A DNA stretch of 64,000 nt from Primorskyibacter flagellatus (GTDB lineage Bacteria; Pseudomonadota; Alphaproteobacteria; Rhodobacterales; Rhodobacteraceae): the NCBI RefSeq assembly GCF_900176485.1, contig NZ_FWYD01000008.1, positions 1 through 64,000 on the forward strand, read 5' to 3'. The notes below the pieces were generated by a model that had not been told where the DNA came from, searched no databases, and worked only from the letters and a program-made list of their open reading frames with translations. Numbering within the stretch: position 1 is the stretch's first letter; the number at the start of each line of letters is the position of its first letter. A program made the position numbers and the translations under genes. Below are positions 33,995-42,382 of the stretch, piece after piece.

Positions 33995-35164
33995 TCAGAG
34001 TATTGCGGCGATACGTTCAATCGCGGAACGTATATTCTCGGTTGAGTTGGCGTAGGAGAAACGCAGATACCCCTCGCCGAATTTACCAAAGCTGGTGCCC
34101 GCAACCGTGGCAACGCCAGCCTCGTTAAGGAACCGGTCCTGCGCTTCGCGCGAGGTCATTCCGGTGCCTTCGATATTGGGGAACGCATAGAAAGCCCCCG
34201 CCGCGTCCGGGCAGCGAAAGCCCGGCAGGCCATTCAGCGCATCCACGATCACCTGACGGCGGGTGTCAAACTGCGCGACCATCTCGCGCACCGCGTCCTG
34301 CGGGCCGTTCAGCGCCGCGATCCCGGCGAATTGAGTCGCCGCGTTCACGCAGGAATGATCGTTGATGCACAGCCGCGTGACATGTTCGACGCAGGCATCC
34401 GGCCAGACCGCATAGCCCAGCCGCCAGCCGGTCATCGCATAGGTCTTGGACCAGCCATCCAGCATGATCAACCGGCCGCGGATCTCGGGATATTGCAGCA
34501 GGCTGGTATGTTCCCGCCCGCCGTATAGCATGTTGGAGTAGATCTCGTCGGACATCAGCGCAACATGAGGATGCGCCTCCAGCCCCTTCACCAGCTTGTC
34601 AATTTCCTCTTTTGGCGTGACGCCGCCGGTGGGATTTGCGGGCGAGTTTATGATGATCAGCCGGGTGCGGTCGGTGATCTGTGCCAAAAGCGCCTCGGCC
34701 GAGAAGGCAAACCCGTTCTTTTCCTCCAGAGCAATCGGCACCGGCGTGGCACCGGAATAGCGGATCACGGATTCGTAGATCGGAAAGCCGGGATTGGGAT
34801 ACATGATCTCGGCCCCCGGCTGCCCGAACATCAGGACCGCAAAGAACATCGTGGGCTTGCCGCCGGGTACGACGACCACATTGTCAGGATTGACCTCAAC
34901 CCCGTGTCGGCGGTGCAGATCGGCTGTGACCGCTTCGCGCAAGGGCAGCAACCCGCTTGCCGGAGTATACCCGTGGTGGCCGTCCTGTAGCGCCTTGATG
35001 CCCGCCTCGACTATGTGATCGGGCGTACGAAAATCCGGCTGGCCGATGCCAAGATTGATGATGTCGCGCCCCTCGCCCGAAAGCTTTGCGGCACGCGCCA
35101 GAACCTCGAACGCGGATTCCGTCCCCAGCCGTCCCAGCGAGTCGGCAAATTTCAACTGTGTCAT
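33995..35164 (-). CDS. Pyridoxal-phosphate aminotransferase, class I/II
   Basis: A 389-residue fold-type I aminotransferase. It has INLGIGQPDFRTPDHI, NSPANPTGG, SDEIYSNMLYGG and the PLP Lys in DGWSKTYAMTGWRLGY, then the substrate Arg in EGYLRFSYA. The group usually transfers amino groups from aspartate, alanine or aromatic amino acids. A TGGTATACCA operator is 83 bases upstream. Association with a glyoxylate/hydroxypyruvate-type reductase suggests a glycine/serine or alanine-glyoxylate connection, but this is not decided by sequence. Confidence 0.88.
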   Translation of the reverse strand: MTQLKFADSLGRLGTESAFEVLARAAKLSGEGRDIINLGIGQPDFRTPDHIVEAGIKALQDGHHGYTPASGLLPLREAVTADLHRRHGVEVNPDNVVVVPGGKPTMFFAVLMFGQPGAEIMYPNPGFPIYESVIRYSGATPVPIALEEKNGFAFSAEALLAQITDRTRLIIINSPANPTGGVTPKEEIDKLVKGLEAHPHVALMSDEIYSNMLYGGREHTSLLQYPEIRGRLIMLDGWSKTYAMTGWRLGYAVWPDACVEHVTRLCINDHSCVNAATQFAGIAALNGPQDAVREMVAQFDTRRQVIVDALNGLPGFRCPDAAGAFYAFPNIEGTGMTSREAQDRFLNEAGVATVAGTSFGKFGEGYLRFSYANSTENIRSAIERIAAIL

Positions 35165-35246
35165 CTGTGGCTCTCCCTACTGCCGCTGGCGCGAACGCCC
35201 CTGTCCCGGATGTCTGATTTGAACAGGTTTCGGACCTTATTCGGGC

Positions 35247-35258
35247 TTGGTATACCAA
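35247..35258. promoter_or_regulatory. TGGTATACCA operator, copy 5
   Basis: TTGGTATACCAA, palindromic over 12 bases, 83 bases upstream of the aminotransferase start at 35164. It extends the putative GntR regulon to the right edge of the island. Confidence 0.75.
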
Positions 35259-35630
35259 ACATCCGGGCACGGCAATCGTGCCGAAACACATGCCGCGCAA
35301 GGGGATCGCTGCAAGACAAGCACCAACAGCGGAGGGCATATGATTTCGGACCTGCGGGCCTTGGCCGCAAGGCGCGGCAGCCGGCCAAGTTTGACCGCAA
35401 GAACGCGGAAAAATGTGCAGATCAACCATGTATAACGCATCAGAGCCGCTTTGGTTCCGGTTAAAAAGCGACCCTCGCGACCTTTCCCGAAATCTATGCG
35501 CTTCTTCGTTTTTTGGATGCAGATCGTGGAACTTTAGCCTGTCGTCGCGCCTTCTTTCAGCAATAGGCGGTCGCGATGACCGCTGCAATCACCGCGCGAT
35601 TCAAACCGCGGAATGTTCAGAAGGATGGAT
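35259..35630. promoter_or_regulatory. Intergenic promoter region between the aminotransferase and the stress trio
   Basis: About 370 bases without a supported gene. On the minus strand GGAAC-N16-CGTT occurs at 35458-35434, a match to the EcfG-type promoter with the shorter spacer. On the plus strand GGAAC at 35528 is followed after 17 bases by CCTT, one mismatch from the same consensus and 78 bases before the first gene of the stress trio. Either could be functional; neither is proven. Confidence 0.4.
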
Positions 35631-36104
35631 ATGATGACGCAAGATGACACCGTCCAGAAAGACTTCGAAAGCACCAAAGCTGACGTGAAGGCGGCGGCAG
35701 AGGATCTGCGTGACGACGCCCGAGGCGCGGCGCGCCATATGCGCTCTGAGGCAGAAAAGATTGCCGGGGATCAGGCCAACGCTGCCCGCCAGCGTGTTGC
35801 TGATGAAGTCGGCAGTCTTGGGGGCGCACTTCGCAAGGCGGCCCGCGACCTTGAAGCCGGCACGATTCAGGAGCAAGCGATGTCGCGCGTTGCCGAAGGC
35901 ATTGCCGACCTGTCCGACAACATCGCCACCGCTGATCTGCGCCAGGGTGTTGACGACATGGCCGGATATGCGCGCCGCCAGCCGGTTGCGTTTCTGGGGG
36001 CCGCAGCGCTGCTGGGTTTTGCCGGGGCGCGGTTCCTGAAAGCATCGGATCACACGCCGTCGCGTGCCGACGACCTTTCGGAAGATTGGCCGGAGTATAG
36101 CTGA
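35631..36104 (+). CDS. YqjD/ElaB-like membrane-anchored stress protein
   Basis: A 157-residue protein, mostly a long charged helix (residues 1-115) rich in Ala, Asp, Glu, Lys and Arg, then a single C-terminal membrane segment (ARRQPVAFLGAAALLGFAGA) and a short tail. This shape matches the DUF883 (YqjD/ElaB) family, where the tail anchors in the inner membrane and the helix can bind ribosomes in stationary phase. Sequence similarity is by architecture only. The ATG at 35631 has AGAAGG upstream. It overlaps the next gene by TGATG, so the set is an operon. Confidence 0.7.
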   Translation: MMTQDDTVQKDFESTKADVKAAAEDLRDDARGAARHMRSEAEKIAGDQANAARQRVADEVGSLGGALRKAARDLEAGTIQEQAMSRVAEGIADLSDNIATADLRQGVDDMAGYARRQPVAFLGAAALLGFAGARFLKASDHTPSRADDLSEDWPEYS

Positions 36105-36508
36105 TGACCCCAAGCGACCATCCCAAGACCTCTACAGCATCGCTTCTTCAGTCGCTCATAGAGCAGCTGTCAGGCCTGTTCAGAGGCGAGGTGGATCTGC
36201 TGAAGGCCGAGATGTCCGAGAAGGCATCCTCCATAGGCGGAGCGCTGGGGTTGGTTGTCGCGGGTGTGGTGGTGACGCTGGTCGCGTTGCACGCATTCGC
36301 CGCCGCCGCCGTGTTCGGGTTGATGGAATACGGGCTGCATCCCGGCCTTGCCGCGCTGGCGATTGGGGCGGTGCTCGCGCTGATCGCGCTGATCATGGTG
36401 AAGATCGCCGTCGCCAGATTGAAAAACACGTCGCTCACACCCGAGCGTACCGCGAATAACGTCCGCAAGGACGCTCATGTCATAAAGGAGAAAACCCATG
36501 CCGGTTGA
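36104..36508 (+). CDS. DUF1469 (YqjE/holin-X-like) membrane protein
   Basis: A 134-residue protein with an amphipathic N-terminal segment and two membrane helices (about 45-72 and 80-105), typical of the DUF1469 family (called YqjE or putative holin superfamily III). In enterobacteria yqjE lies directly beside yqjD, as here. No phage genes adjoin it, so a holin role is unlikely; membrane homeostasis under stress is a better guess. It overlaps the next gene by 11 bases. Confidence 0.8.
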   Translation: MTPSDHPKTSTASLLQSLIEQLSGLFRGEVDLLKAEMSEKASSIGGALGLVVAGVVVTLVALHAFAAAAVFGLMEYGLHPGLAALAIGAVLALIALIMVKIAVARLKNTSLTPERTANNVRKDAHVIKEKTHAG

Positions 36509-37526
36509 TTCAAGCGAACTCGAACGTGAACTCGAACGTCGTCGCGCCCGTCTCGGTGCGACTCTGGAAGATCTCGGCGACAGGTTGTCGCCCGAAAAGG
36601 CCCTGCAAAACGCTTCGGAAATGGCAAATGATCTGGGCCACACTGCCGTGCAAGTCGCCAAGCGCAATCCATTGGCACTGGCCCTTGTCGGTGTCGGTGT
36701 AGCGTTGGCCCTGTCGAACACCGGCCCGACTGCCGGACAAATCCGCCGCGGCGGTGAGCGTCTGGGCGACAAGGGTCGCGATCTGGGGCGCAGCCTGCGT
36801 GATCGCCTACCCCATGCAGACGATGGTGATGATACGGTTCAAGCCGGCGCCGTGACCGGGCATACAGTCCGCGCCACACCGATGATCAACAGAAGGTCGC
36901 CAGCGTGGATGGCCGATGTGCATGATACCCCTGCGGTATCGCAAAGCCGCATCGAAGAGCTGCGCGAGAACGCCCGTGCCAAGGGCGAAGAAATCAGCGA
37001 CGCGGTCGCCAGCCGCCGGGCACGGCTTGTCGCAAAGGCCGAACGGTTGCGCGAAAGGTTTGCCGAAGGCACCGACCATCTGAGCACCGAGGCCCGCAAC
37101 CGGGTGGTCGAGGCACGCGAGCAGGCTTATGTGCTGAGCCGCCGCGCTCAGGATGCGGCCAGTGAAGGGGCTACGAAGGCGCGTGGATTCTATGAGGAAC
37201 ACCCCTTGGTGGTGGGCGCGCTGGCCATCGCCGGTGGCGCGGCTGTGGGCGCGCTGTTGCAACGCACCGATCGCGAAAACCGGGCCTTCGGTGGGTATTC
37301 CGACCGTTTTGTCTCAGAGGCAGAGCGTGTGTTCGAAGAGGAAAGCCGCAAGGCGCTGGACGCCGGACGCGCCGCTTATGAAGAAGGCAAAGCGACGCTG
37401 AAGGAAAAAACCGGGGATGCATCGGCAGCGGACGTCAAGGACGCAGCCGAAGAAACCGGAAAACGCGCCGCACAGGCCGCCAAGTCAACGGCAAAAGACG
37501 AGGGGCTTGGCAAGCCTACCCACTAG
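36498..37526 (+). CDS. DUF3618-containing membrane protein with coiled-coil repeats
   Basis: A 342-residue protein. The N-terminal SSELERELERRRARLGATL segment is the DUF3618 signature. Two hydrophobic segments are seen, at about residues 54-74 (NPLALALVGVGVALAL) and about 236-254 (HPLVVGALAIAGGAAVGALL), separated by long helical, charged stretches, and a Lys/Ala-rich C-terminal tail follows. It is the third member of the set; the start has AAGGAGAAAA upstream. The two hydrophobic segments and helical linkers suggest bridging of or lying along the membrane. Function unknown. Confidence 0.78.
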   Translation: MPVDSSELERELERRRARLGATLEDLGDRLSPEKALQNASEMANDLGHTAVQVAKRNPLALALVGVGVALALSNTGPTAGQIRRGGERLGDKGRDLGRSLRDRLPHADDGDDTVQAGAVTGHTVRATPMINRRSPAWMADVHDTPAVSQSRIEELRENARAKGEEISDAVASRRARLVAKAERLRERFAEGTDHLSTEARNRVVEAREQAYVLSRRAQDAASEGATKARGFYEEHPLVVGALAIAGGAAVGALLQRTDRENRAFGGYSDRFVSEAERVFEEESRKALDAGRAAYEEGKATLKEKTGDASAADVKDAAEETGKRAAQAAKSTAKDEGLGKPTH

Positions 37527-37548
37527 TTCAAGGGTTCTTAAAGAGTTC

Positions 37549-37577
37549 GCCCGGTGCCTTGCGCACCGGGCTTTTTT
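37549..37577 (+). terminator. Rho-independent terminator of the stress trio
   Basis: A perfect 9-bp stem GCCCGGTGC/GCACCGGGC with a 5-base loop, followed by six T residues. It ends the YqjD-YqjE-DUF3618-like operon cleanly. Confidence 0.9.
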
Positions 37578-37817
37578 GTTATTCGCTAAAGACATCGAGC
37601 GGTTTGGGCCGAGATGTGCAGAACTGTGCATCGCGAAAATACGCAGTTTGCAGTTATGCGGGCCTATTCGAGCGGACCCGCATATCTCGTCGAAAGGTCT
37701 GTCAGCGCGTGTTTGGGCGCGGCTCTGTGCCAGACAAACAGCCGACAGCCATTGATTGGCCTTCCGCAAGTCAGCGCCAGCAGAATGCGGAAGGCAATAC
37801 AGCACCTTTGGCCTACC

Positions 37818-39053
37818 CTAAGCGTTCCACGGCCGATCGCCGCTGTCGTCCCGGATCATGGTGGGCAGCCCCATACGGTCGAGCAGCGTGAAGAACGGTT
37901 TCGGGTCCAGTTCCTCGACATTTTTCATCGCCTTGGCATCCCATTCGCCCGAAGCGACCAGTATGGCCGCAGCAACAGGCGGCACGCCGGCGGTATAGCT
38001 GATGCCCTGGCTGCCCACTTCCTTATACGCTTCGGCATGATCGGCGACGTTATAGACAAACAGTTCGACTTCTTTGCCGTCTTTCACGCCTTTGACAAAA
38101 TCGCCAATGCAGGTCTTGCCGGTATAGCCCGGCGCAAGCGAGGCCGGATCGGGCAGCACCGCCTTGACCACTTTCAGCGGAACAACCTCCTGCCCCTCGG
38201 CGGTCGTCACCGGTTGTTCGGACAAAAGCCCGAGGTTCTGAAGAACGGTGAACACGTTGATGTAATGTTCGCCAAAGCCCATCCAGAACCGGACATCGGC
38301 CTGCGGGTAATTTGCCGAAAGCGAATGCACCTCGTCATGCCCGGACATGTAGGCCATCTGTTTGCCCACCACGGGCAGATCCCATTCACGGCCGACCTCG
38401 AACATCGCGTTTTCCTGCCATGCGCCGTTCTGCCAGGAATAGACGGTCCCGGTGAATTCACGGAAGTTGATCTCGGGGTCGAAATTGGTCGCGAAATACT
38501 TGCCGTGTGACCCTGCGTTGATGTCGACGATGTCGATGCTGTGCACCTCGTCCATCCGGTCGGCGGCAAAGCGGGCGAAGGCGTTGACGACACCCGGATC
38601 GAATCCAGCGCCAAGGATCGCGGTCACGCCCTTTTCGGCACACAGGTCGCGCTTTTTCCATTCGTAATTGCCGTACCAGGGCGGCGTTTCGCAGATCTTG
38701 TCAGGGTATTCGTGAATCGCCGTGTCGATATAGGCGGCACCGGTTTCGATACAGGCATCCAGCACCGTCATGTTGACGAAGGCCGATCCGACATTGATCA
38801 CGATCTGCGCGCCGGTCTCGCGGATCAGCGTGGCCACTGCCGCACTGTCCATCGCGTCAACCTGATGGGCGGCAAGCACGCCGTCCTGCTTCATCGCCGA
38901 TTTCTCGTGGACCGAGGCGATGATCCCTTCGCATTTGGACAAGGTCCGGCTGGCGATATGAATATCGCCCAACACATCATTGTTCTGCGCGCATTTATGC
39001 GCAACGACCTGAGCAACGCCGCCGGCGCCGATGATGAGAACGTGTTTTTTCAA
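37818..39053 (-). CDS. Carboxynorspermidine/carboxyspermidine dehydrogenase (saccharopine dehydrogenase family)
   Basis: A 411-residue NAD(P)H-dependent enzyme that condenses aspartate semialdehyde with a diamine to give carboxynorspermidine or carboxyspermidine. It has the N-terminal HVLIIGAGGVAQVVAHKCAQ, TALIDTAIHEYP-like and GAGFDPGVVNAFARF motifs and the C-terminal GVPPVAAAILVASGEWD of the LYS9-like fold. A TTG at 39053 is the most likely start (AAGGGG 9 bases upstream, giving MKKHVLI); an ATG at 39110 would add 19 residues. It lies 66 bases after the decarboxylase and completes the alternative spermidine pathway used by many alphaproteobacteria. Confidence 0.88.
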   Translation of the reverse strand: MKKHVLIIGAGGVAQVVAHKCAQNNDVLGDIHIASRTLSKCEGIIASVHEKSAMKQDGVLAAHQVDAMDSAAVATLIRETGAQIVINVGSAFVNMTVLDACIETGAAYIDTAIHEYPDKICETPPWYGNYEWKKRDLCAEKGVTAILGAGFDPGVVNAFARFAADRMDEVHSIDIVDINAGSHGKYFATNFDPEINFREFTGTVYSWQNGAWQENAMFEVGREWDLPVVGKQMAYMSGHDEVHSLSANYPQADVRFWMGFGEHYINVFTVLQNLGLLSEQPVTTAEGQEVVPLKVVKAVLPDPASLAPGYTGKTCIGDFVKGVKDGKEVELFVYNVADHAEAYKEVGSQGISYTAGVPPVAAAILVASGEWDAKAMKNVEELDPKPFFTLLDRMGLPTMIRDDSGDRPWNA

Positions 39054-39119
39054 CTGACAGAACCCCTTTTTCGTTCGCAAGTATTCCTGGCGCTTAATTT
39101 TAACGCCCATGCGCGAGAG

Positions 39120-40217
39120 TCACGACAAGGCCGCCGCAAAATCGCCATATGTGAAGTCGCGGACCAGCCGCTCTGTCCCGTCCATCTCACGGATCGCGAT
39201 GGCGGGCATTTTCACGCCATTGAACCAGTTTTTCTTGACCATTGTGTAACCACCCGCGTCCTGCATCGACAAACGGTCACCGGGCTTCAGCGGCGCAGGA
39301 AAGCGGAACTCGCCGAAGATATCGCCCGCAAGGCAGGATTTCCCGCAGATCATCCACTCTTCCGGCCCGTCATTCGGCACCACCTTGGCGCTTTCGCGGT
39401 AGATCAACAGATCAAGCATATGTGCCTCGATCGAACTGTCGACGATGGCAAGGTTCTTGCCGTTGAAAAGCGTATCCAGCACCGTGACCTCCAGCGTGGT
39501 GGAGTTGGTGATCGCGGCCTCGCCCGGCTCAAGGTAAACTTGCACCTCGTTCTCACCCGCGAACCGTTTCAGCCGTTCGGCCAGCTTGTCCAGCGGATAG
39601 TCCTCGCCGGTGAAATGGATGCCGCCGCCAAGGCTGAGCCAGCCCATCCGACGGATCAACGTGCCAAAACGCGCCTCGATCAGGTCAAGCATCTCGTCGA
39701 ACCGGGCAAAGTCGCTGTTTTCGCAATTGTTGTGGAACATGAAGCCGCTGATAAGGTCCGCGACGGGTTCTATATCGGCCGGATCATGTTCACCCAGACG
39801 GCTGAACGGGCGCGCGGGATCGGCCAGATCAAAACCGGATGTGGACACGCCCGGATTGACGCGCAGCCCGCGAACATGATCGCGGCTGACCGTTTCGAAC
39901 CGGCGCAGTTGTGCTGCGGTGTTGAAAATCACCTTGTCGGAATTGGCCAGCACCTCATCGATCTCATGGTCGGCCCAAGCGACGGAATAGGCATGTGTCT
40001 CACCCGGAAACTTTTCGCGTCCAAGTTTCACCTCGAACAGTGAACTGGAGGTGGTGCCGTCCATATACTCGCTCATCAGATCAAACACCGACCAGGTGGC
40101 GAAACATTTCAACGCCAGCAGCGCCTTGGCACCTGATGCCTCGCGCAGCCACGCGATCTTTTCGAGGTTCGGCAGCAGCCGCGACTTGTCGATCAGATAA
40201 TAGGGTGTGTGCAGCAT
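39120..40217 (-). CDS. nspC: Carboxynorspermidine decarboxylase
   Basis: A 365-residue PLP enzyme of the alanine-racemase-fold decarboxylases. It begins MLHTPYYLIDKSRLLPNLE and has the PLP Lys in LLALKCFATWS, FHNNCEN, SLGGGIHFTG and the catalytic Cys in CGKSCLAGDIFGEF. It decarboxylates carboxynorspermidine or carboxyspermidine to the polyamine. The start at 40217 has GGAAGGCGA upstream; upstream ATGs to 40388 lack support. It precedes the dehydrogenase, the usual pair order being variable between genomes. Confidence 0.9.
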   Translation of the reverse strand: MLHTPYYLIDKSRLLPNLEKIAWLREASGAKALLALKCFATWSVFDLMSEYMDGTTSSSLFEVKLGREKFPGETHAYSVAWADHEIDEVLANSDKVIFNTAAQLRRFETVSRDHVRGLRVNPGVSTSGFDLADPARPFSRLGEHDPADIEPVADLISGFMFHNNCENSDFARFDEMLDLIEARFGTLIRRMGWLSLGGGIHFTGEDYPLDKLAERLKRFAGENEVQVYLEPGEAAITNSTTLEVTVLDTLFNGKNLAIVDSSIEAHMLDLLIYRESAKVVPNDGPEEWMICGKSCLAGDIFGEFRFPAPLKPGDRLSMQDAGGYTMVKKNWFNGVKMPAIAIREMDGTERLVRDFTYGDFAAALS

Positions 40218-40536
40218 GTCTTTCGCCTTCCGATACGCAGGCACGGAACTGGCGGTATAGGCGAATTGGACCGGTGGAACAAGCCACCGGAGCGCAAGGA
40301 AACCCTCGCCAGAGACGCAAGTGCATCTCCTCTGATGTGCCTTTTGACAAAGCGTTGCGAGCGGAGATTGCATGTAGCGGACCGGCACTTTCGATCCTCT
40401 GCCATAGACGATCTACCCACCCCATCCGACACCGCGTCGGACAAGATTCACTGTCCATAAACCCTGACGCCTTAAGACCGTCGCAGGAAGGGTGCGGGAC
40501 AGTTCTGTCATCGCCCGAACCATTTGAGGGCGAAAC
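40218..40536. promoter_or_regulatory. Divergent intergenic region between nspC and the carboxypeptidase gene
   Basis: About 320 bases. TTGACA at 40347 on the plus strand could be a -35 element for the carboxypeptidase gene, but no good -10 is evident. No gene or conserved RNA element is seen. Confidence 0.35.
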
Positions 40537-41682
40537 ATGCGCGGTGCAAACCGATATTCAAAGCGTTTATGTCTCTGCTTCGGAATGGCATTGAAACGGC
40601 TCGCCCTGTTGCTTTTCCTGTTGTCTCCCTTCGCCGCCGGTGCTGCCCCCCAAGCCGCGGTGGTCATGGACACCCGCAACGGTCAGGTCTACCTGGCCGA
40701 GGATGCCGACAAGCAACTGCATCCCGCCTCTCTGACCAAGATGATGACGCTCTACATCGCGTTTCAGGCGGCGGCCGCGGGCGAGGTTGATCTTGACGCG
40801 CAAGTCACCGTATCGGCCAAAGCCGCGGCAGTGACGGGGTCGTCATTGCATCTGCAAACAGGCGAAAGGATCAGTCTGCGCGACCTTGTAACCGCCACCG
40901 CAATCAAATCCGCCAATGATGCGGCCACCGCGCTGGCAGAGGCAATTTCGGGCACTACCGAAGGTTTCGTCGCCCGGATGAACACCACGGCCGCGCGGAT
41001 CGGCATGACCCGGACGCATTTTCGCAACCCCCACGGGCTGACGGCCGACGGCCATCTTTCGACCGCGCGGGACATGTCGCTGCTGGCGCGCCAATTATTC
41101 TTCGATCATCCGGCATATTTCGACCTGTTCAGCAAAGTTCACGCATCGGCAGGTGGACGCAAGATCGCGCATACCAACCGTCGGTTTCTGGGTGCCTATT
41201 CCGGCGCTGACGGGATCAAGACCGGCTACACGCGCGCCGCCGGATACAACCTGACCGCCTCGGCGCAGCGTGGACAGAAACGTCTGATCGTGACCGTATT
41301 CGGCGCGAGGTCCTCCGCTGACAGAACCGCTCGCGTCGCAGCATTGATGAACAAGGGATTTCGTGCTGCCCTAGCTCAGGTCGAATGGGTTCCCCCTGCC
41401 CCATCACGACCGGACCTGCCTGGCCGCCCGGCAGCTGCCGCTCTTCTTGTCAGCACGCATATGGGGATCAAGCCCGTGCGAGGCCCGCAAGTTGATGGCA
41501 CACTACATCCCAAAGCCAGTCGGTTCGGGTCGGTCCTCGACCAGCCCAAGACAGCGCGCTTGACGCATCCCTCGGGCAATATGGGATTGCTCAGACCCGG
41601 CAGAAAGACAACAGACGCGCCGCTCCCCGCCCTGCGTGCGGCCAGCCTTGGCGGTGTCAGTCTTGGAGCCATGCTGCGATAG
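40537..41682 (+). CDS. D-alanyl-D-alanine carboxypeptidase (penicillin-binding protein 5/6 family)
   Basis: A 381-residue periplasmic serine peptidase that trims peptidoglycan pentapeptides. The SxxK motif is in PASLTKMM, SxN in KSANDAA and KTG in GIKTGYT. The N-terminal hydrophobic ALLLFLLSPFAAGAA is a signal peptide. The C-terminal 120 residues are low-complexity and Pro/Arg-rich, unlike the anchoring domain of classical PBP5. ATG at 40537 has GAGGGCGAAAC upstream; an internal ATG at 40585 would give a more standard signal peptide. No operon partner is evident. Confidence 0.9.
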   Translation: MRGANRYSKRLCLCFGMALKRLALLLFLLSPFAAGAAPQAAVVMDTRNGQVYLAEDADKQLHPASLTKMMTLYIAFQAAAAGEVDLDAQVTVSAKAAAVTGSSLHLQTGERISLRDLVTATAIKSANDAATALAEAISGTTEGFVARMNTTAARIGMTRTHFRNPHGLTADGHLSTARDMSLLARQLFFDHPAYFDLFSKVHASAGGRKIAHTNRRFLGAYSGADGIKTGYTRAAGYNLTASAQRGQKRLIVTVFGARSSADRTARVAALMNKGFRAALAQVEWVPPAPSRPDLPGRPAAAALLVSTHMGIKPVRGPQVDGTLHPKASRFGSVLDQPKTARLTHPSGNMGLLRPGRKTTDAPLPALRAASLGGVSLGAMLR

Positions 41683-41921
41683 CTAGGTGTTCCGTCCCGG
41701 CACTTGGTGGACTGAATTGACGGTGAGTTGAATGGGTTCTGACGTCCGGATCCTACAGATGTATTTATAGGGCGTGATGCCCTGAATGTGTTGCGCCTTC
41801 AGACGAAATCGTGGGCCGCCATGACGTCGGCGAGGTGCACTCGCACCTGATCGTGGTTGTCGGAATGGAAAGTGCGACCGTGGCGCTGACGCGCGCAGCG
41901 ACCTCATCGCACTCCACCACT

Positions 41922-41956
41922 TGCCAAATGGCATTTATTATGTATATATATGCCAT
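41922..41956. promoter_or_regulatory. Putative toxin-antitoxin operator/promoter with repeated TGGCA/TGCCA half sites
   Basis: Inverted arms ATGGCAT (41928-41934) and ATGCCAT (41950-41956) flank an AT-rich core with TATATA; a further TGCCA at 41922 makes a second inverted pair, TGCCA-AA-TGGCA. The array lies 13 bases upstream of the antitoxin start. Such multi-half-site operators are usual for autoregulated toxin-antitoxin operons. Confidence 0.65.
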
Positions 41957-41968
41957 AGGAGATTTACC

Positions 41969-42382
41969 ATGCAGTTTGCCATGATCGAACCCACCGCGTC
42001 GCGCCCTGACCTTCCCGCCATCACGGACGAGGAGGCCGCAGCCCTCGCGCGCACCACCGTCAACCTGTTTCGCGCCTGGCAGCTCAGCGATATCGAGGCC
42101 CGCACGCTGCTGGGCGACATGGCCCAGCGCACCTGGGCCCGCTGGAAGGACGGCAGCATCGGCCGGATCGACCGCGATCTGCGGGCGCGCATGGCCATCC
42201 TGATGGGGGTCCACAAGGGCCTGCGCTATCTCTTTACCGATCCTGCGCGCGGCTATGACTGGATCAGAAAACCGAACGCGGACTTCAACGGCCAAAGCGC
42301 GCTCGACATCATGATGCGCGGCGAGATCACCGACCTGATCGACCTGCGCAGCTATCTGGACGCAGAGCGCGGGGCGTGGTGA
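41969..42382 (+). CDS. Xre/MbcA/ParS-type antitoxin
   Basis: A 137-residue antitoxin. The N-terminal part has a helix-turn-helix-like region (LFRAWQLSDIEARTLLGDM) and the C-terminal part matches the DUF2384 toxin-binding domain with MAILMGVHKGLRYLF and a terminal LDIMMRGE. The start at 41969 has AGGAGATTT upstream. It overlaps the RES toxin gene by 7 bases, typical of this module. It should neutralise the toxin and bind the operator upstream. Confidence 0.88.
   Translation: MQFAMIEPTASRPDLPAITDEEAAALARTTVNLFRAWQLSDIEARTLLGDMAQRTWARWKDGSIGRIDRDLRARMAILMGVHKGLRYLFTDPARGYDWIRKPNADFNGQSALDIMMRGEITDLIDLRSYLDAERGAW

Noticed and set aside
35237-35440. 67-residue minus-strand frame directly behind the GGAAC-N16-CGTT match at 35458-35434
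   Set aside because: Its ATG overlaps the putative -10 element, it has no ribosome binding site, and it covers the TGGTATACCA operator.
36104-36508. Phage holin
   Set aside because: DUF1469 is sometimes called holin-like, but there are no endolysin or phage genes and the neighbours are YqjD/DUF3618-like.
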